From contig VXTZ01000012.1 in assembly GCA_009837205.1 (NCBI GenBank), positions 62,001 to 126,000 on the forward strand: a stretch of DNA of 64,000 nt, given 5' to 3'. Shown one piece after another: positions 8,828-17,923 of this stretch; positions within the stretch are counted from its first letter, which is position 1; the number at the start of each line of letters is the position of its first letter. The notes beneath the pieces were generated by a model. The model was given only the letters and a program-made list of their open reading frames with translations. It was not told where the DNA came from and ran no database searches. This DNA comes from Candidatus Dadabacteria bacterium (lineage in GTDB: Bacteria > Desulfobacterota_D > UBA1144 > Nemesobacterales > Nemesobacteraceae). Position numbers and translations under genes: made by a program.

Positions 8828-11800
8828 ATGGCAGATTCCTTCGTTCACCTACATCTACACTCGCAGTACTCGCTTCTTGACGGCTCGATAAAGTTCGACG
8901 AGCTGATCGAAAGAGCCGAGAGCCACTCCATGCCCGCCGTAGCCGTGACCGACCACGGAAACCTCTTCGGCGCGTACGAGTTTTTCGAAAAGGCAAAGGC
9001 CCGCGGCGTAAAACCCATAATAGGTTGCGAGCTTTACGTGACTCCAACGCTTAAACTTGAAAAGCCTTCCGATGGGAAGAATTACCACCTAACAGTGCTC
9101 TGCATGAACGAGCAGGGATACAGGAACCTCTCGAGGTTAGTCACAAGAGGTTACTTCGAGGGATTTTACCGCCGCCCGCGCGTTGATCACGAAATGCTGT
9201 CTGAGCACAATGAGGGGCTCATAGTCCTCTCCGGGTGCATGAGCAGCGAACTTTCCCAGGCCATTTTCAAAAAAGATCAGAAGGAGCAGATAAGAATCGC
9301 TTCGACATACAAGGAAATATTCGGGGACCGCTACTATCTTGAAGTGCAGGCAATCGCCCTTGAGGAGCAGCGCAGGGTAAACAGGGGGCTTAGAAGAATC
9401 GGCGAACACCTCGGCATAAAGCTCGCAGCAACCAACGACTGCCATTTTCTCACCAAGGAGGATTACAAGTCGCACGACGCGCTTTTGTGCATCCAGACCG
9501 GAAGCAGGGTGGCCGACCGCAAGAGAATGAGGTTTCAAAGCGACGACTTCTTCGTGAAGACAAGGGAAGAGATGGCCAGGGATATGGAAGGTTTCGAGAA
9601 CGCGCTCGAAGAAGCAGTGAAAATCTCTGAGCGCTGCGATTTCGAGTTCAAAAACGAGGGGTACAGGTTCCCGGAATATGTCCCTCCCAAGGGAAAATCG
9701 CTCGACGAATTCATGCGCGAGATCTCGAGCAGAAATCTCGAGAAAATGCTCCGGGAAAACGAAATACCCGAAGAAGCCCACGATACCTACCGCGAGCGGC
9801 TTAACTCGGAGCTTGACACCATCTGCAAGATGGGATTTTCCGCTTACTTCCTCGTGGTCTCCGACTTCATATTCCACGCCAAGAAAAAGGATATCCCGGT
9901 TGGACCGGGGCGGGGAAGCGCCGCCGGGAGCCTAGTTGCCTACGCCCTCGGCATAACAGCCATCGACCCCATAAGGCACAACCTTATTTTCGAGAGGTTT
10001 CTTAACCCCGAGAGGGTGAGCATGCCCGACATAGACGTCGATTTCTGCGGTGAGCACCGCGACGAGGTAATAAGATATGTCACGGAGAAATACGGGGCGG
10101 ACAAAGTGGCCCAGATCGGCACCTTCGGAACCATGTCCTCGAAAGCCGTGATAAAGGACGTGGGAAGGGTGCTCGGGCTTCCCTACGCGGAAGTCGACCG
10201 GCTCTCGAAAATGATCCCCTCTTTCCGGGGGAAGGTGTTCAGCATAGAGGAAGCCGTAAGAAAGGTAAAGGAAATAAAGGAGCGGCTTTCTGAGAACAAG
10301 GAGCTTGCCGAAGCGGTGGAGCTTGCGAGGTCGCTTGAGAACATGGTGCGCCATTCCTCCACCCACGCGGCAGGGGTGGTGATATCGAATGAGCCGCTTG
10401 CCGACTACATACCCCTCTACAGGGGAAGCAAAAACGAGATCGTAACCCAGTTCGACATGAACTCCATAGAGAAGCTCGGCTACGTGAAATTCGACTTCCT
10501 TGGCCTAAAGACCCTTACCATACTGGACAAGGCTGTTAAGTACGTCAGGGAAAACCAGGGAAACAATGAAAAAGAATTCGACCTTGACAGAGTTCCCCTT
10601 GACGACCCGAAAGTCTACGCGCTGCTTCGCGAAGGTGCGACCATGGGGATATTCCAGGTTGAATCCCAGGGAATGAAGGATCTTCTGGCGAGACTGCGAC
10701 CCGCGGAATTCGAGGACATAACGGCCGCCTTGGCGCTTTACCGCCCCGGCCCTCTTGACAGCGGCATGGCGGAGGAATTCACCCGGAGGAAAAACGGGGG
10801 TGCGGTCGATTTTCCGCATCCCGCGCTTCGGGAGATACTGGGAGGAACCTACGGCCTTTTCGTTTACCAGGAGCAGATAATGCAGACCGCGAGCGAGCTT
10901 GCGGGCTTTACCATGGGGGAGGCGGACCTCCTGCGAAGGGCCATGGGAAAGAAGAAATCAAGCGAAATGAAGGCACAACGCAAAAGGTTCCTGACGGGAG
11001 CGGAGAAAAAGGGCCTCGATAGCAAGCTGGCCGCGGAGCTTTTCGACACCCTCGAAAAATTCGCTGAGTATTCCTTTAACAAAAGCCACAGCGCCGCCTA
11101 CGCCATGATCACCTACCAGACGGCCTACCTCAAGTCGCATTACCCGGCTGAATTCATGGCAGCCTTCATGTCCGTGGAAGCCCACAACGTGGACAAGGTG
11201 ATCTCCGGCATAACCGAGTGCAGGAAACTTGGAATCGACGTTCTGCAGCCCGACATAAACCGAAGCTGCTCCGGGTTCACGGTGTCGGAAGGAAAGGTGC
11301 TGTTCGGGTTCACCGCAATCAAATACGTCGGGGACGGCCTGACCGAGGGAATAGTCAGAAGCAGGGAAAAAGACGGGGTATTCGAATCCGTTTTTGACTT
11401 CTGCGCCAGGGTGGATTCGAGAAAACTAAACAAAAAGGCGCTTGAAAGCCTGATAAAGGGAGGCGTTTTCGATTCCCTCGAACCAAACAGGGCGCGGCTG
11501 TTCGCTTCCTGCGAGTCCCTACTCGGGTACAACTCCATGAAACAGCACACGCCGGCGAACGGGCAGGGAATGCTGTTTGACCTTCCAGATTCCGTGGCCG
11601 CCCCGACTCTTGCCGAAACCGAACCCTGGGATGACCGCATCAGGCTTGAGAACGAACTTGAGGTGCTCGGGTTTTTTATATCGTCCCACCCGCTTCGAAA
11701 GTACTCCTGCGAGCTTGAAAAATACAGCCGCCTTCACGACACCGAATCCATAAAGCGGGCAAAAGACGGCTCCGAGGTGAGAATCGCGGGAGTGGTGAGA

Positions 11801-12277
11801 TCGTTCGAAACCAAAAACACCCGCAGGGGAACCGGCCTCATCGGCTACTTCACCCTGGAGGATCTGAACGGTTTCACAGAAGCAATAGTGTTCAACGACA
11901 CCCTGCGCACATCCAGTTCCCTTCTGGAACAGAAGGTGGAACCGGTGATAGTGAAGGGGAAAGTTGAGGTCTCGGATGACAAGGTGCGTCTTCTCGCAAG
12001 CGACATCTCCTCGCTCAGGGAAGCCAGGACAAATTCCGCTGTCTGCATAAGCATCGCCCGCAAATCGGCAAACGAGCAGAACATACTCAGCCTGAGGGAG
12101 ATCCTCGAGAAGTTCCCGGGAGACTCGACCGTTATAATCGACATGAAGACCGATCATTCAGAGGCCGTCTTAAGGGTCGGAAACTGCAAGGTCGACTTCG
12201 GGGACAAGCTCATAGAAAACATCGAGGGACTGCTCGGGGAAGGCGCGGTGACCCTCAGGGAAAGCTCATTTGCCTAG
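8828..12277 (+). CDS. dnaE: DNA polymerase III subunit alpha
   Basis: The replicative polymerase catalytic subunit, 1149 residues, normal for DnaE1. The N-terminal PHP domain starts with VHLHLHSQYSLLDG. The palm contains the catalytic acidic motif MPDIDVDFC near residue 400 and the GPGRGSAAGSLVAYAL segment before it. The fingers and the LYRPGPLDSGM region follow, then a helix-hairpin-helix part (INRSCSGFTV) and a C-terminal OB-fold (VRIAGVVRSF, residues 970-1060). The last bases overlap convergently with the small gene on the other strand by 12 bases. No frameshift or missing motif is seen. Confidence 0.98.
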   Translation: MADSFVHLHLHSQYSLLDGSIKFDELIERAESHSMPAVAVTDHGNLFGAYEFFEKAKARGVKPIIGCELYVTPTLKLEKPSDGKNYHLTVLCMNEQGYRNLSRLVTRGYFEGFYRRPRVDHEMLSEHNEGLIVLSGCMSSELSQAIFKKDQKEQIRIASTYKEIFGDRYYLEVQAIALEEQRRVNRGLRRIGEHLGIKLAATNDCHFLTKEDYKSHDALLCIQTGSRVADRKRMRFQSDDFFVKTREEMARDMEGFENALEEAVKISERCDFEFKNEGYRFPEYVPPKGKSLDEFMREISSRNLEKMLRENEIPEEAHDTYRERLNSELDTICKMGFSAYFLVVSDFIFHAKKKDIPVGPGRGSAAGSLVAYALGITAIDPIRHNLIFERFLNPERVSMPDIDVDFCGEHRDEVIRYVTEKYGADKVAQIGTFGTMSSKAVIKDVGRVLGLPYAEVDRLSKMIPSFRGKVFSIEEAVRKVKEIKERLSENKELAEAVELARSLENMVRHSSTHAAGVVISNEPLADYIPLYRGSKNEIVTQFDMNSIEKLGYVKFDFLGLKTLTILDKAVKYVRENQGNNEKEFDLDRVPLDDPKVYALLREGATMGIFQVESQGMKDLLARLRPAEFEDITAALALYRPGPLDSGMAEEFTRRKNGGAVDFPHPALREILGGTYGLFVYQEQIMQTASELAGFTMGEADLLRRAMGKKKSSEMKAQRKRFLTGAEKKGLDSKLAAELFDTLEKFAEYSFNKSHSAAYAMITYQTAYLKSHYPAEFMAAFMSVEAHNVDKVISGITECRKLGIDVLQPDINRSCSGFTVSEGKVLFGFTAIKYVGDGLTEGIVRSREKDGVFESVFDFCARVDSRKLNKKALESLIKGGVFDSLEPNRARLFASCESLLGYNSMKQHTPANGQGMLFDLPDSVAAPTLAETEPWDDRIRLENELEVLGFFISSHPLRKYSCELEKYSRLHDTESIKRAKDGSEVRIAGVVRSFETKNTRRGTGLIGYFTLEDLNGFTEAIVFNDTLRTSSSLLEQKVEPVIVKGKVEVSDDKVRLLASDISSLREARTNSAVCISIARKSANEQNILSLREILEKFPGDSTVIIDMKTDHSEAVLRVGNCKVDFGDKLIENIEGLLGEGAVTLRESSFA

Positions 12278-12550
12278 ACGTTCTATAAGCGCTTTTAGTT
12301 CCTCGGGGTCTTTCGTGATGACAAATACTTCCTGCACCGAAGTGCCGCTTCTCGCTATGAGCTTGGCCCCGCTTCGGGTGCTGTACTTGTAGTTCACCGC
12401 CAGATTCTCCCCGGTGGCGCGACCGACCTTTATCTCCCCGGGAATAATTCCCGTTACGTGGTCAAGATCCGAGATGTTGTCCTCGAGAAAACGCCTTAGT
12501 CCCTTTATTATCGAATGTTCGGTTTTTATCTTGTTTTTTCTGTATTTCAT
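12266..12550 (-). CDS. Small conserved protein, DUF2103-like
   Basis: A 94-residue basic protein. The arrangement HSIIKGLRRFLE ... VTGIIPGEIKVGRATG is what I recall for the DUF2103 (predicted metal-binding) family, but it lacks an obvious cysteine cluster, so the family call is tentative. It ends in a short helical segment (DPEELKALIERLGK). It overlaps the 3' end of dnaE by 12 bases tail to tail, and 129 bases separate its start from selO on the other strand. A cytoplasmic protein of unknown function. Confidence 0.6.
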   Translation of the reverse strand: MKYRKNKIKTEHSIIKGLRRFLEDNISDLDHVTGIIPGEIKVGRATGENLAVNYKYSTRSGAKLIARSGTSVQEVFVITKDPEELKALIERLGK

Positions 12551-12679
12551 TCTCTCTCAAGAAGATATTATACTTCCTCATAGGACCGAAGGGTAGCACA
12601 CATCCGGGCGCAGGGATTTCTCGGGCTGCCCGGTTCTCCGTTAATATAATTCGTAACGAAGCACAGAGGGCGCCGTGGG

Positions 12680-14155
12680 ATGGGAAAAATAACAGACCTT
12701 CGTTTTGAGAATTCCTACGCGGAACTGCCACACGAGTTCTACCAGAAAAAAGATCCTGTTCCGTTCAAGATCCCCCATATGGTGGCATTTAACGAAACCT
12801 TGGCGGCGGAACTCGGCATAGACCCGGATGAGAAACAAAACCCCCTTCTTGCCGAGTACCTCTGCGGGAAAAGGCCTTTTGCGGGCGCAGACCCCCTGGC
12901 TATGTACTACGCTGGGTGGCAGTTCGGAGTCTACAATCCGCACCTTGGAGACGGAAGAGCGCTTCTGCTCGGGCAGATAATCGACGAGCGGAGCCGCAGA
13001 TGGGATCTTCACCTCAAGGGATGCGGAGCGACCAGATTCTCAAGAGGCTTTGACGGAAGGGCCACGCTCAAGTCCTCCATAAGAGAATACCTGGGAAGCG
13101 AGGCTCTCCACCATCTGGGAATTCCATCCACGAGGGCTCTCTGCGTAGTGGGAGGCACGGAGAAAATCGAGAGGGAAACCCGAGAACCCGCCGCGATGAT
13201 GCTACGGGTCGCGGAGACCCACGTGCGCTTCGGCTCGTTCGAAGGTTTTTACTATCGGGGCGAAGAGGAGAGCATCCGGACGCTCGCCGATTACGTAATC
13301 GCCCGCCACTACCCCGAGATTCCGAGCGGGACAAAGGAAGGCTACGGGCTTTTTCTGCTCGCAACGGCAGAAAAAACGGCAATCACCGTCGCCAAGTGGC
13401 AGGCTTTCGGATTTACCCACGGAGTAATGAACACCGACAACATGTCCGTAACGGGACTCACCCTCGATTACGGACCGTACGGATTTCTGGAAACGTTCGA
13501 CAGGGATTACGTATCTAACCACTCGGATCACTTCGGCAGGTACAGCTACGGAAACCAGTCCGCGATCGCGCGTTGGAACCTTGAAAAATTCGCAAGATGC
13601 CTGGAAAGCCTAGTGGACAAAAAACAGGCCGCCCGCGCAATTGAGGGTTACAACAAGACCTTCTCTGAGACTTACAGGCAACTCATGCTGCGCAAGTTCG
13701 GCTTTGAAAAGGAAAAAAGAGAATCCCTTCGGTTTGTTGAAAAAACCCTCGGGATGCTGGCCGAATCCGGGACGGACTATCATATCTTTCTTAGAAGCCT
13801 CTCTGACGTAAGCCGCGACGGCTCTTTTGAAGAAAATCCCTGGCTTGCGGAACTCTGCGCAACCTCGGAGAAATGGCGGCAGTGGATCTCAGAGTACACC
13901 GGGGAGCTTCGGGAAAACTCGCTCCCTGACCGTGAAAGAAAGAAGCTCATGGATTCCGTCAACCCCAGGTACGTTTTGAGAAACCATATAATGGAAACCG
14001 CCATAAGGGAGGCTCTTGAGCGGGAGAACTACTCGGAGATAGAAAAGGTGAAAAAAATATTCGAGAATCCCTTCTCGGAGCAATCGGAGCATGAAAGCTA
14101 CGCGGGCGCCTCTCCCGAGTGGGCCAAGAGTCTCGTCGTGAGCTGTCTTTCCTAG
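12680..14155 (+). CDS. selO: Protein adenylyltransferase SelO (YdiU/UPF0061)
   Basis: SelO is a pseudokinase-fold enzyme that transfers AMP from ATP to Ser/Thr/Tyr of proteins in a redox-linked stress response. The 491-residue product carries the family hallmarks: MYYAGWQFGVYNPHLGDGRALLLG near residues 75-100, the LKGCGATRFSRGFDGRA nucleotide-binding part, and the NTDNMSVTGLTLDYGPYGFLE segment that holds the conserved Asn and Asp metal ligands. Length matches the E. coli homologue. It lacks the C-terminal selenocysteine or cysteine motif of animal forms. The 3' end overlaps the convergent helicase gene by 4 bases. Confidence 0.93.
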   Translation: MGKITDLRFENSYAELPHEFYQKKDPVPFKIPHMVAFNETLAAELGIDPDEKQNPLLAEYLCGKRPFAGADPLAMYYAGWQFGVYNPHLGDGRALLLGQIIDERSRRWDLHLKGCGATRFSRGFDGRATLKSSIREYLGSEALHHLGIPSTRALCVVGGTEKIERETREPAAMMLRVAETHVRFGSFEGFYYRGEEESIRTLADYVIARHYPEIPSGTKEGYGLFLLATAEKTAITVAKWQAFGFTHGVMNTDNMSVTGLTLDYGPYGFLETFDRDYVSNHSDHFGRYSYGNQSAIARWNLEKFARCLESLVDKKQAARAIEGYNKTFSETYRQLMLRKFGFEKEKRESLRFVEKTLGMLAESGTDYHIFLRSLSDVSRDGSFEENPWLAELCATSEKWRQWISEYTGELRENSLPDRERKKLMDSVNPRYVLRNHIMETAIREALERENYSEIEKVKKIFENPFSEQSEHESYAGASPEWAKSLVVSCLS

Positions 14156-16269
14156 TCGGCAAAAAAGCTTGCGAGGATTTTTTTCACGCCGGAACCGAAG
14201 AAATCAACCGTAGCCACCGTCTTATCTCCTTTTCCGTCAATCTTTTTAACGATCCCGGGACCAAAAGTCGGATGGGCAACTTTCTGGCCCGGTCTTAAGT
14301 TCAGGCCGACATCTTCTAGTTCGTATGTCTTTTCTTCCGAAGGCAAATCGGAATCTCGGCCAGAGAGTTTTTTCTTGCGGGATTCATAGACAACATGTTC
14401 GGGCGAGAGATCATCCAGAAAAGCCGACCTTCGGGTGTGGTAAGTCCCGCCTGAAGCAGTTCTCAAGGAAGCGTAACTTAGGTAGAGCAGCCGCTTGGCG
14501 CGGGTAACCGCGACATAGAAAAGCCTTCTCTCCTCCTCCAGACCCCCAAGGGTCTCCGCAGATCTTCTGTGCGGAAGAAGGTCCTCGTTTACCCCGACCA
14601 CGAACACCGCAGGAAACTCAAGCCCCTTGGCCGCGTGAATCGTCATGAGGGAGACCTTTTCCTCTCCGGAGTCCCCCCTATCCTCATCGGTCGCGAGCAG
14701 GACGAGGTCAAGGAAATCAGAAAGAGTGATCTCGCTCCATCCCTCGGCCGCACTCAAAAGCTCCCTTACGTTCTCAGCCCTCTGGAGGTCCTCCCCCAGA
14801 TAATCCAGGTAGGCAACACGCTCAAGAAGAGCTTTAATCACGCGTGCTACCGGCTGACTCTCCGCCGCCGAACCAAGCCCCTTTATGATTTCAAGAAAAC
14901 GTGATAGGGCACCTAGGGCCTGCGCAGGCAGGAGATCATGTTCCTGGCAGTATTCGGCCGCTTCAAAAAGAGCGAATCCGCCGGCTTGGGATGCTTCACG
15001 AAGCTTCCGAAGCGTAACTCCCCCTATCTTTCTCGGCGGGACATTCACTATTCTAAGGAAGCTGACGTCGTCCCTCGGATTCTGAACCAGCCGCAGGTAG
15101 GCAATCACATCCTTTATCTCCGCCCTCTGGTAAAACCCAACTCCCGACACTATCCTGTAGGGGATTTTGGCAGCCCTAAGTCCTTCCTCAATCACCCTCG
15201 ACTGAAAGTTGGCTCTGTAGAAAACCGCCACGTCGCTCCACTTGAAATCTTCGGTCCCGACCAGGCCCGAAATCCGCTCCGCGACAAACCGCGCCTCGTC
15301 AGCATTGTCGAGGGCTTTGAACACAAGCGCCCTTTCTCCCTCGGGATTATCGGTCCAGAGGGTTTTTTCCTTTCTGCCCAGATTTTCCTTTATTACCGAG
15401 TTCGCTATGCCGAGGATGTTAGGCGTCGAGCGATAGTTGCGCTCAAGCTTAACTACCCTTGCTCCCGGAAAGTCCTTCTCGAAGTTTAGAATATTGTTTA
15501 TGTCGGCACCCCTCCACCCATAAATCGACTGACTGTCGTCGCCCACGACGAAGAGGTTGCGATGGCGCTGCGAGAGGGTCTTTGCAAAGCAGTACTGGGA
15601 GACGTTTGTGTCCTGATACTCGTCTACTAGCACTTGAGAGAATCTGTCCTGGTAACGGACGCAAACCCCCTGGTTTTCAGAAAGAAGCCTGTTTGCAAAA
15701 AGGAGCAGGTCGTTAAACGTCATGGCGTTTCGCTTCACGAGCTCTTTTTTGTATAAATCATAAAGCTCACTAAGCCTGCGACCATAAAAATCGTCCCTGA
15801 AGGACGCCCCCTCCCTGTTCTCAGCGGCGTCAAATTCGGAGAGCACCCCCTTGGGCGAAAAAAGGCTCTCCCCGTAGTCAAGCTCTTTCAGGCAGCTTTT
15901 TAAGAGGCCAAGCTGATCGTCCTGGTCGTAGACAACGAAATCCTTCGTGTGGCCCTCAAGAAAATCCGCCTCTATTTTAAGAATCCGAAGGCAGATCGAG
16001 TGGAAGGTACCGATCCATATGCCGCTTGCCAGCTCGCCCGCCAAATCCCTCGCTCTTTTTTTCATCTCCGCCGCCGCCTTGTTGGTGAAGGTCACGGCCA
16101 GAATGTTTCCCGGAGGAACGGAAAGGTCGTTTATCAGGTAGGCGATCCGGTGGGCTATTACCCTGGTTTTTCCCGATCCCGGGCCCGCAAGCACAAGCAG
16201 CGGACCCTCTCCGTGGGTTACGGCCTCAAGCTGGGAAGGGTTAAGTCCTTTGAGGGAATTGCCTGACAT
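14152..16269 (-). CDS. UvrD/PcrA-type superfamily I DNA helicase
   Basis: A 705-residue ATP-dependent 3'-5' DNA helicase of the UvrD/Rep/PcrA group, acting in excision repair and at stalled forks. Seen in order: Q motif GLNPSQLEAV, Walker A AGPGSGKTRV, Walker B VDEYQDTN, motif III GDDSQSIYGWRGAD, motif IV LERNYRS, motif V LMTIHAAKGLEF and motif VI VAVTRAKRLLYL. The C terminus (GQKVAHPTFGPGIVKKI) is the Tudor-like domain of PcrA-type enzymes. The start is the ATG at 16269, directly before MSGNSLKGLN; a longer frame would run into the tRNA gene. It lies 21 bases downstream of tRNA-Gln on the same strand. Confidence 0.95.
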   Translation of the reverse strand: MSGNSLKGLNPSQLEAVTHGEGPLLVLAGPGSGKTRVIAHRIAYLINDLSVPPGNILAVTFTNKAAAEMKKRARDLAGELASGIWIGTFHSICLRILKIEADFLEGHTKDFVVYDQDDQLGLLKSCLKELDYGESLFSPKGVLSEFDAAENREGASFRDDFYGRRLSELYDLYKKELVKRNAMTFNDLLLFANRLLSENQGVCVRYQDRFSQVLVDEYQDTNVSQYCFAKTLSQRHRNLFVVGDDSQSIYGWRGADINNILNFEKDFPGARVVKLERNYRSTPNILGIANSVIKENLGRKEKTLWTDNPEGERALVFKALDNADEARFVAERISGLVGTEDFKWSDVAVFYRANFQSRVIEEGLRAAKIPYRIVSGVGFYQRAEIKDVIAYLRLVQNPRDDVSFLRIVNVPPRKIGGVTLRKLREASQAGGFALFEAAEYCQEHDLLPAQALGALSRFLEIIKGLGSAAESQPVARVIKALLERVAYLDYLGEDLQRAENVRELLSAAEGWSEITLSDFLDLVLLATDEDRGDSGEEKVSLMTIHAAKGLEFPAVFVVGVNEDLLPHRRSAETLGGLEEERRLFYVAVTRAKRLLYLSYASLRTASGGTYHTRRSAFLDDLSPEHVVYESRKKKLSGRDSDLPSEEKTYELEDVGLNLRPGQKVAHPTFGPGIVKKIDGKGDKTVATVDFFGSGVKKILASFFAD

Positions 16270-16290
16270 GGTAACGTGAATCGAAATTTC

Positions 16291-16364
16291 TGGCTGGGGC
16301 GGGAGGACTTGAACCCCCACTACCGGGACCAAAACCCGGTGTCCTGCCGTTAGACGACGCCCCA
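16291..16364 (-). tRNA. tRNA-Gln (anticodon UUG), CCA encoded
   Basis: The minus strand folds as a complete cloverleaf. The acceptor TGGGGCG pairs with CGCCCCA, the anticodon stem CCGGG/CCCGG encloses the loop TTTTGGT with anticodon TTG, the T arm contains GGTTCAAGTCC, and the 3' end is G-CCA encoded in the DNA. It reads glutamine codons CAA and CAG. A separate promoter is visible just upstream and uvrD follows 21 bases later. No repeat of the tRNA 3' end was found nearby that would mark an integrated element. Confidence 0.95.
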
Positions 16365-16380
16365 GTTGAAAAAGACTTCT

Positions 16381-16408
16381 ATATTACCATATCCGAAGGA
16401 CTGTTAAA
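16381..16408 (-). promoter_or_regulatory. Candidate promoter for tRNA-Gln
   Basis: Minus strand TTTAAC (16403-16408), 16-base spacer, TATA-like TAATAT (16381-16386). Initiation would fall about 10 bases before the mature tRNA 5' end, as usual for tRNA genes. Confidence 0.5.
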
Positions 16409-16523
16409 GAATAACCGCCGGAGAAACGGGAAACGCGCAATATCGGCCAGAAAAACGCAACGCGGGTCAGGCGCGGGGGCGCGGTTTACGGGGCGGGCGC
16501 AATCGGGCCGCGGACCGGTCAGT

Positions 16524-17864
16524 TCACTCGGCTGCCCGGCATCCGTGCCGGAGAAAGACAAGGAAAAAAACGGCGGTGCTTGCCAGAAGCAACCCCAACA
16601 GAGCGCCTTGAGCCGTATTCGCGGTACCGGAAAGAGCGCAGCCGCCGTCGTCTTCTTCGGATTCCCCGAGATAAAGTCCCGAACCGAAAATATAGACCGG
16701 GGCGGAAGGGTCATCCTTGTCGGGCGAAACAACTTTTGTGTAGCCGAGCTTAGGGGAACTGCCTCCAGGGCCGCCGCTTTGCTCTCCGTCGCCCACAACG
16801 GCGGGATTCTCCCAGTTGTACCGGACGAAGTCAACTTCAGGCGTCTTGGCCGCGGCAATGAGTTCGCGGATATTCTCTCCGACATCTGGATCATCCCAGA
16901 GGTTTGTCTGCTCAATGTTTCTGTTCGCCCCGTTGAAGATCACGTTGCCGTTTTCATCCATTATGTAGATGTAGGTGGAAACGTGCCTCCAGGGTCCGCC
17001 GTCAAGCCTGAAAAGCGTGCGAAGCCTCACGGCGTCAATTTCAGGGCTGGCAAGAGCCGCGGTAAAAAAGACGATGGCCTCTTCAACAAACTCCCTGAGC
17101 TCCCGCTCGTTCTCCTCATCACTCTCTTCGCCCCCTATCTCCCTAGCCTCTTTAGTGGGGTGAACGCTGTTGGGAAGGGAGCCGGCCAGCTCCTCGTAGG
17201 ATTTTTTCTGATCGACGACATCAGGTTCGTAAGCGAAACCTCCGACAAGAACAAAACCCTGTTGCTCGGGTGAGAGGGAATTGCTGAACGGAATAGCGGG
17301 AGCGGTAAAAGGAAAGGCAAAGGCTTGGGGGGGGGGATCATCTGCATTATCTCCAACATAATCTATACTTGCCCCATCTTTCCCGACGCTGAGAAATATC
17401 TGTCCTACATTAATCCCCTTACGATCTTTGAGCTGTGACCAGTCCTGATCCTCAAGTTCTCTGTTTTTAGCGTGAACGTAGACGCCTCCTCCGCTTGCGG
17501 CTGTTCCGCTTCCCCCATCTCTTCCGCTTGTAACTCCGCTGCCGTCAACTCCCTTGCCCGTAAGAAGGATCAGGTACATGCTGCCGTCATTCCAGTCTCC
17601 CTCCTTATTCCTGAATTCATTCAGTATCTCAAGAGTCTCGGAAAAGGTTTCGGCCTCCTGCAGGTGAGCGACCGCGTGCATCACGAACTCCTCAAGGGTC
17701 ACCTTCCTCTCTCTATCCACATCGGAAACCGTATTAGTCAGTTCGGTTTGTTTACCGTTCAATACGTGCGGTACGCCTTCATGGGCGGCGGCCGGAAGCG
17801 TGCGGAGGGCGCCCAGAAACCCCAGAACGCAGCACAAAAAAATCAGAAATCCTATGTTCTTCAT
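16524..17864 (-). CDS. Secreted tandem Cache-domain protein with C-terminal membrane/sorting-like tail
   Basis: A 446-residue exported protein, not recognised as a named family. Residues 1-26 are a signal peptide (hydrophobic core, cut near AAA-HE). Two divergent Cache-like sensory units follow. Residues 55-212 contain VYVHAKNRELEDQDWSQ. Residues 255-400 contain YIMDENGNVIFNGANRNIEQ, DFVRYNWENP and KLGYTKVV ... YIFGSGLYLG, the pattern of single-Cache type 2 small-molecule-binding domains. The end (405-446) has GGC, a Gly/Ala-rich hydrophobic helix and a short basic tail, like a C-terminal sorting or anchoring signal. There is no histidine kinase, methyl-accepting or cyclase domain. Start ATG has GAGGAG 6 bases upstream. 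It lies 59 bases behind an SRCR gene. Confidence 0.75.
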   Translation of the reverse strand: MKNIGFLIFLCCVLGFLGALRTLPAAAHEGVPHVLNGKQTELTNTVSDVDRERKVTLEEFVMHAVAHLQEAETFSETLEILNEFRNKEGDWNDGSMYLILLTGKGVDGSGVTSGRDGGSGTAASGGGVYVHAKNRELEDQDWSQLKDRKGINVGQIFLSVGKDGASIDYVGDNADDPPPQAFAFPFTAPAIPFSNSLSPEQQGFVLVGGFAYEPDVVDQKKSYEELAGSLPNSVHPTKEAREIGGEESDEENERELREFVEEAIVFFTAALASPEIDAVRLRTLFRLDGGPWRHVSTYIYIMDENGNVIFNGANRNIEQTNLWDDPDVGENIRELIAAAKTPEVDFVRYNWENPAVVGDGEQSGGPGGSSPKLGYTKVVSPDKDDPSAPVYIFGSGLYLGESEEDDGGCALSGTANTAQGALLGLLLASTAVFFLVFLRHGCRAAE

Positions 17865-17881
17865 CGCAACTCCTCTAAAAG

Positions 17882-17903
17882 GCCGCGAAGTTTCAGACGC
17901 GGC
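17882..17903 (-). terminator. Weak terminator or attenuator hairpin after the first SRCR gene
   Basis: On the minus strand GCCGCG and CGCGGC form a 6-bp stem with a 10-base loop, followed by CTTTTAG. It sits between the SRCR gene and the Cache gene. The short T tract suggests partial rather than full termination. Confidence 0.4.
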
Positions 17904-17923
17904 AAAAAAGAAACTTTTGGGGA

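Noticed and set aside
9137-9877. Antisense frame within dnaE
   Set aside because: dnaE is intact and fully explained by its own motifs; the antisense protein has no recognisable features.
16270-16332. Longer N terminus for the UvrD-type helicase
   Set aside because: The extra codons run into the tRNA-Gln gene and have no homology to the family; the ATG at 16269 gives the normal N terminus.
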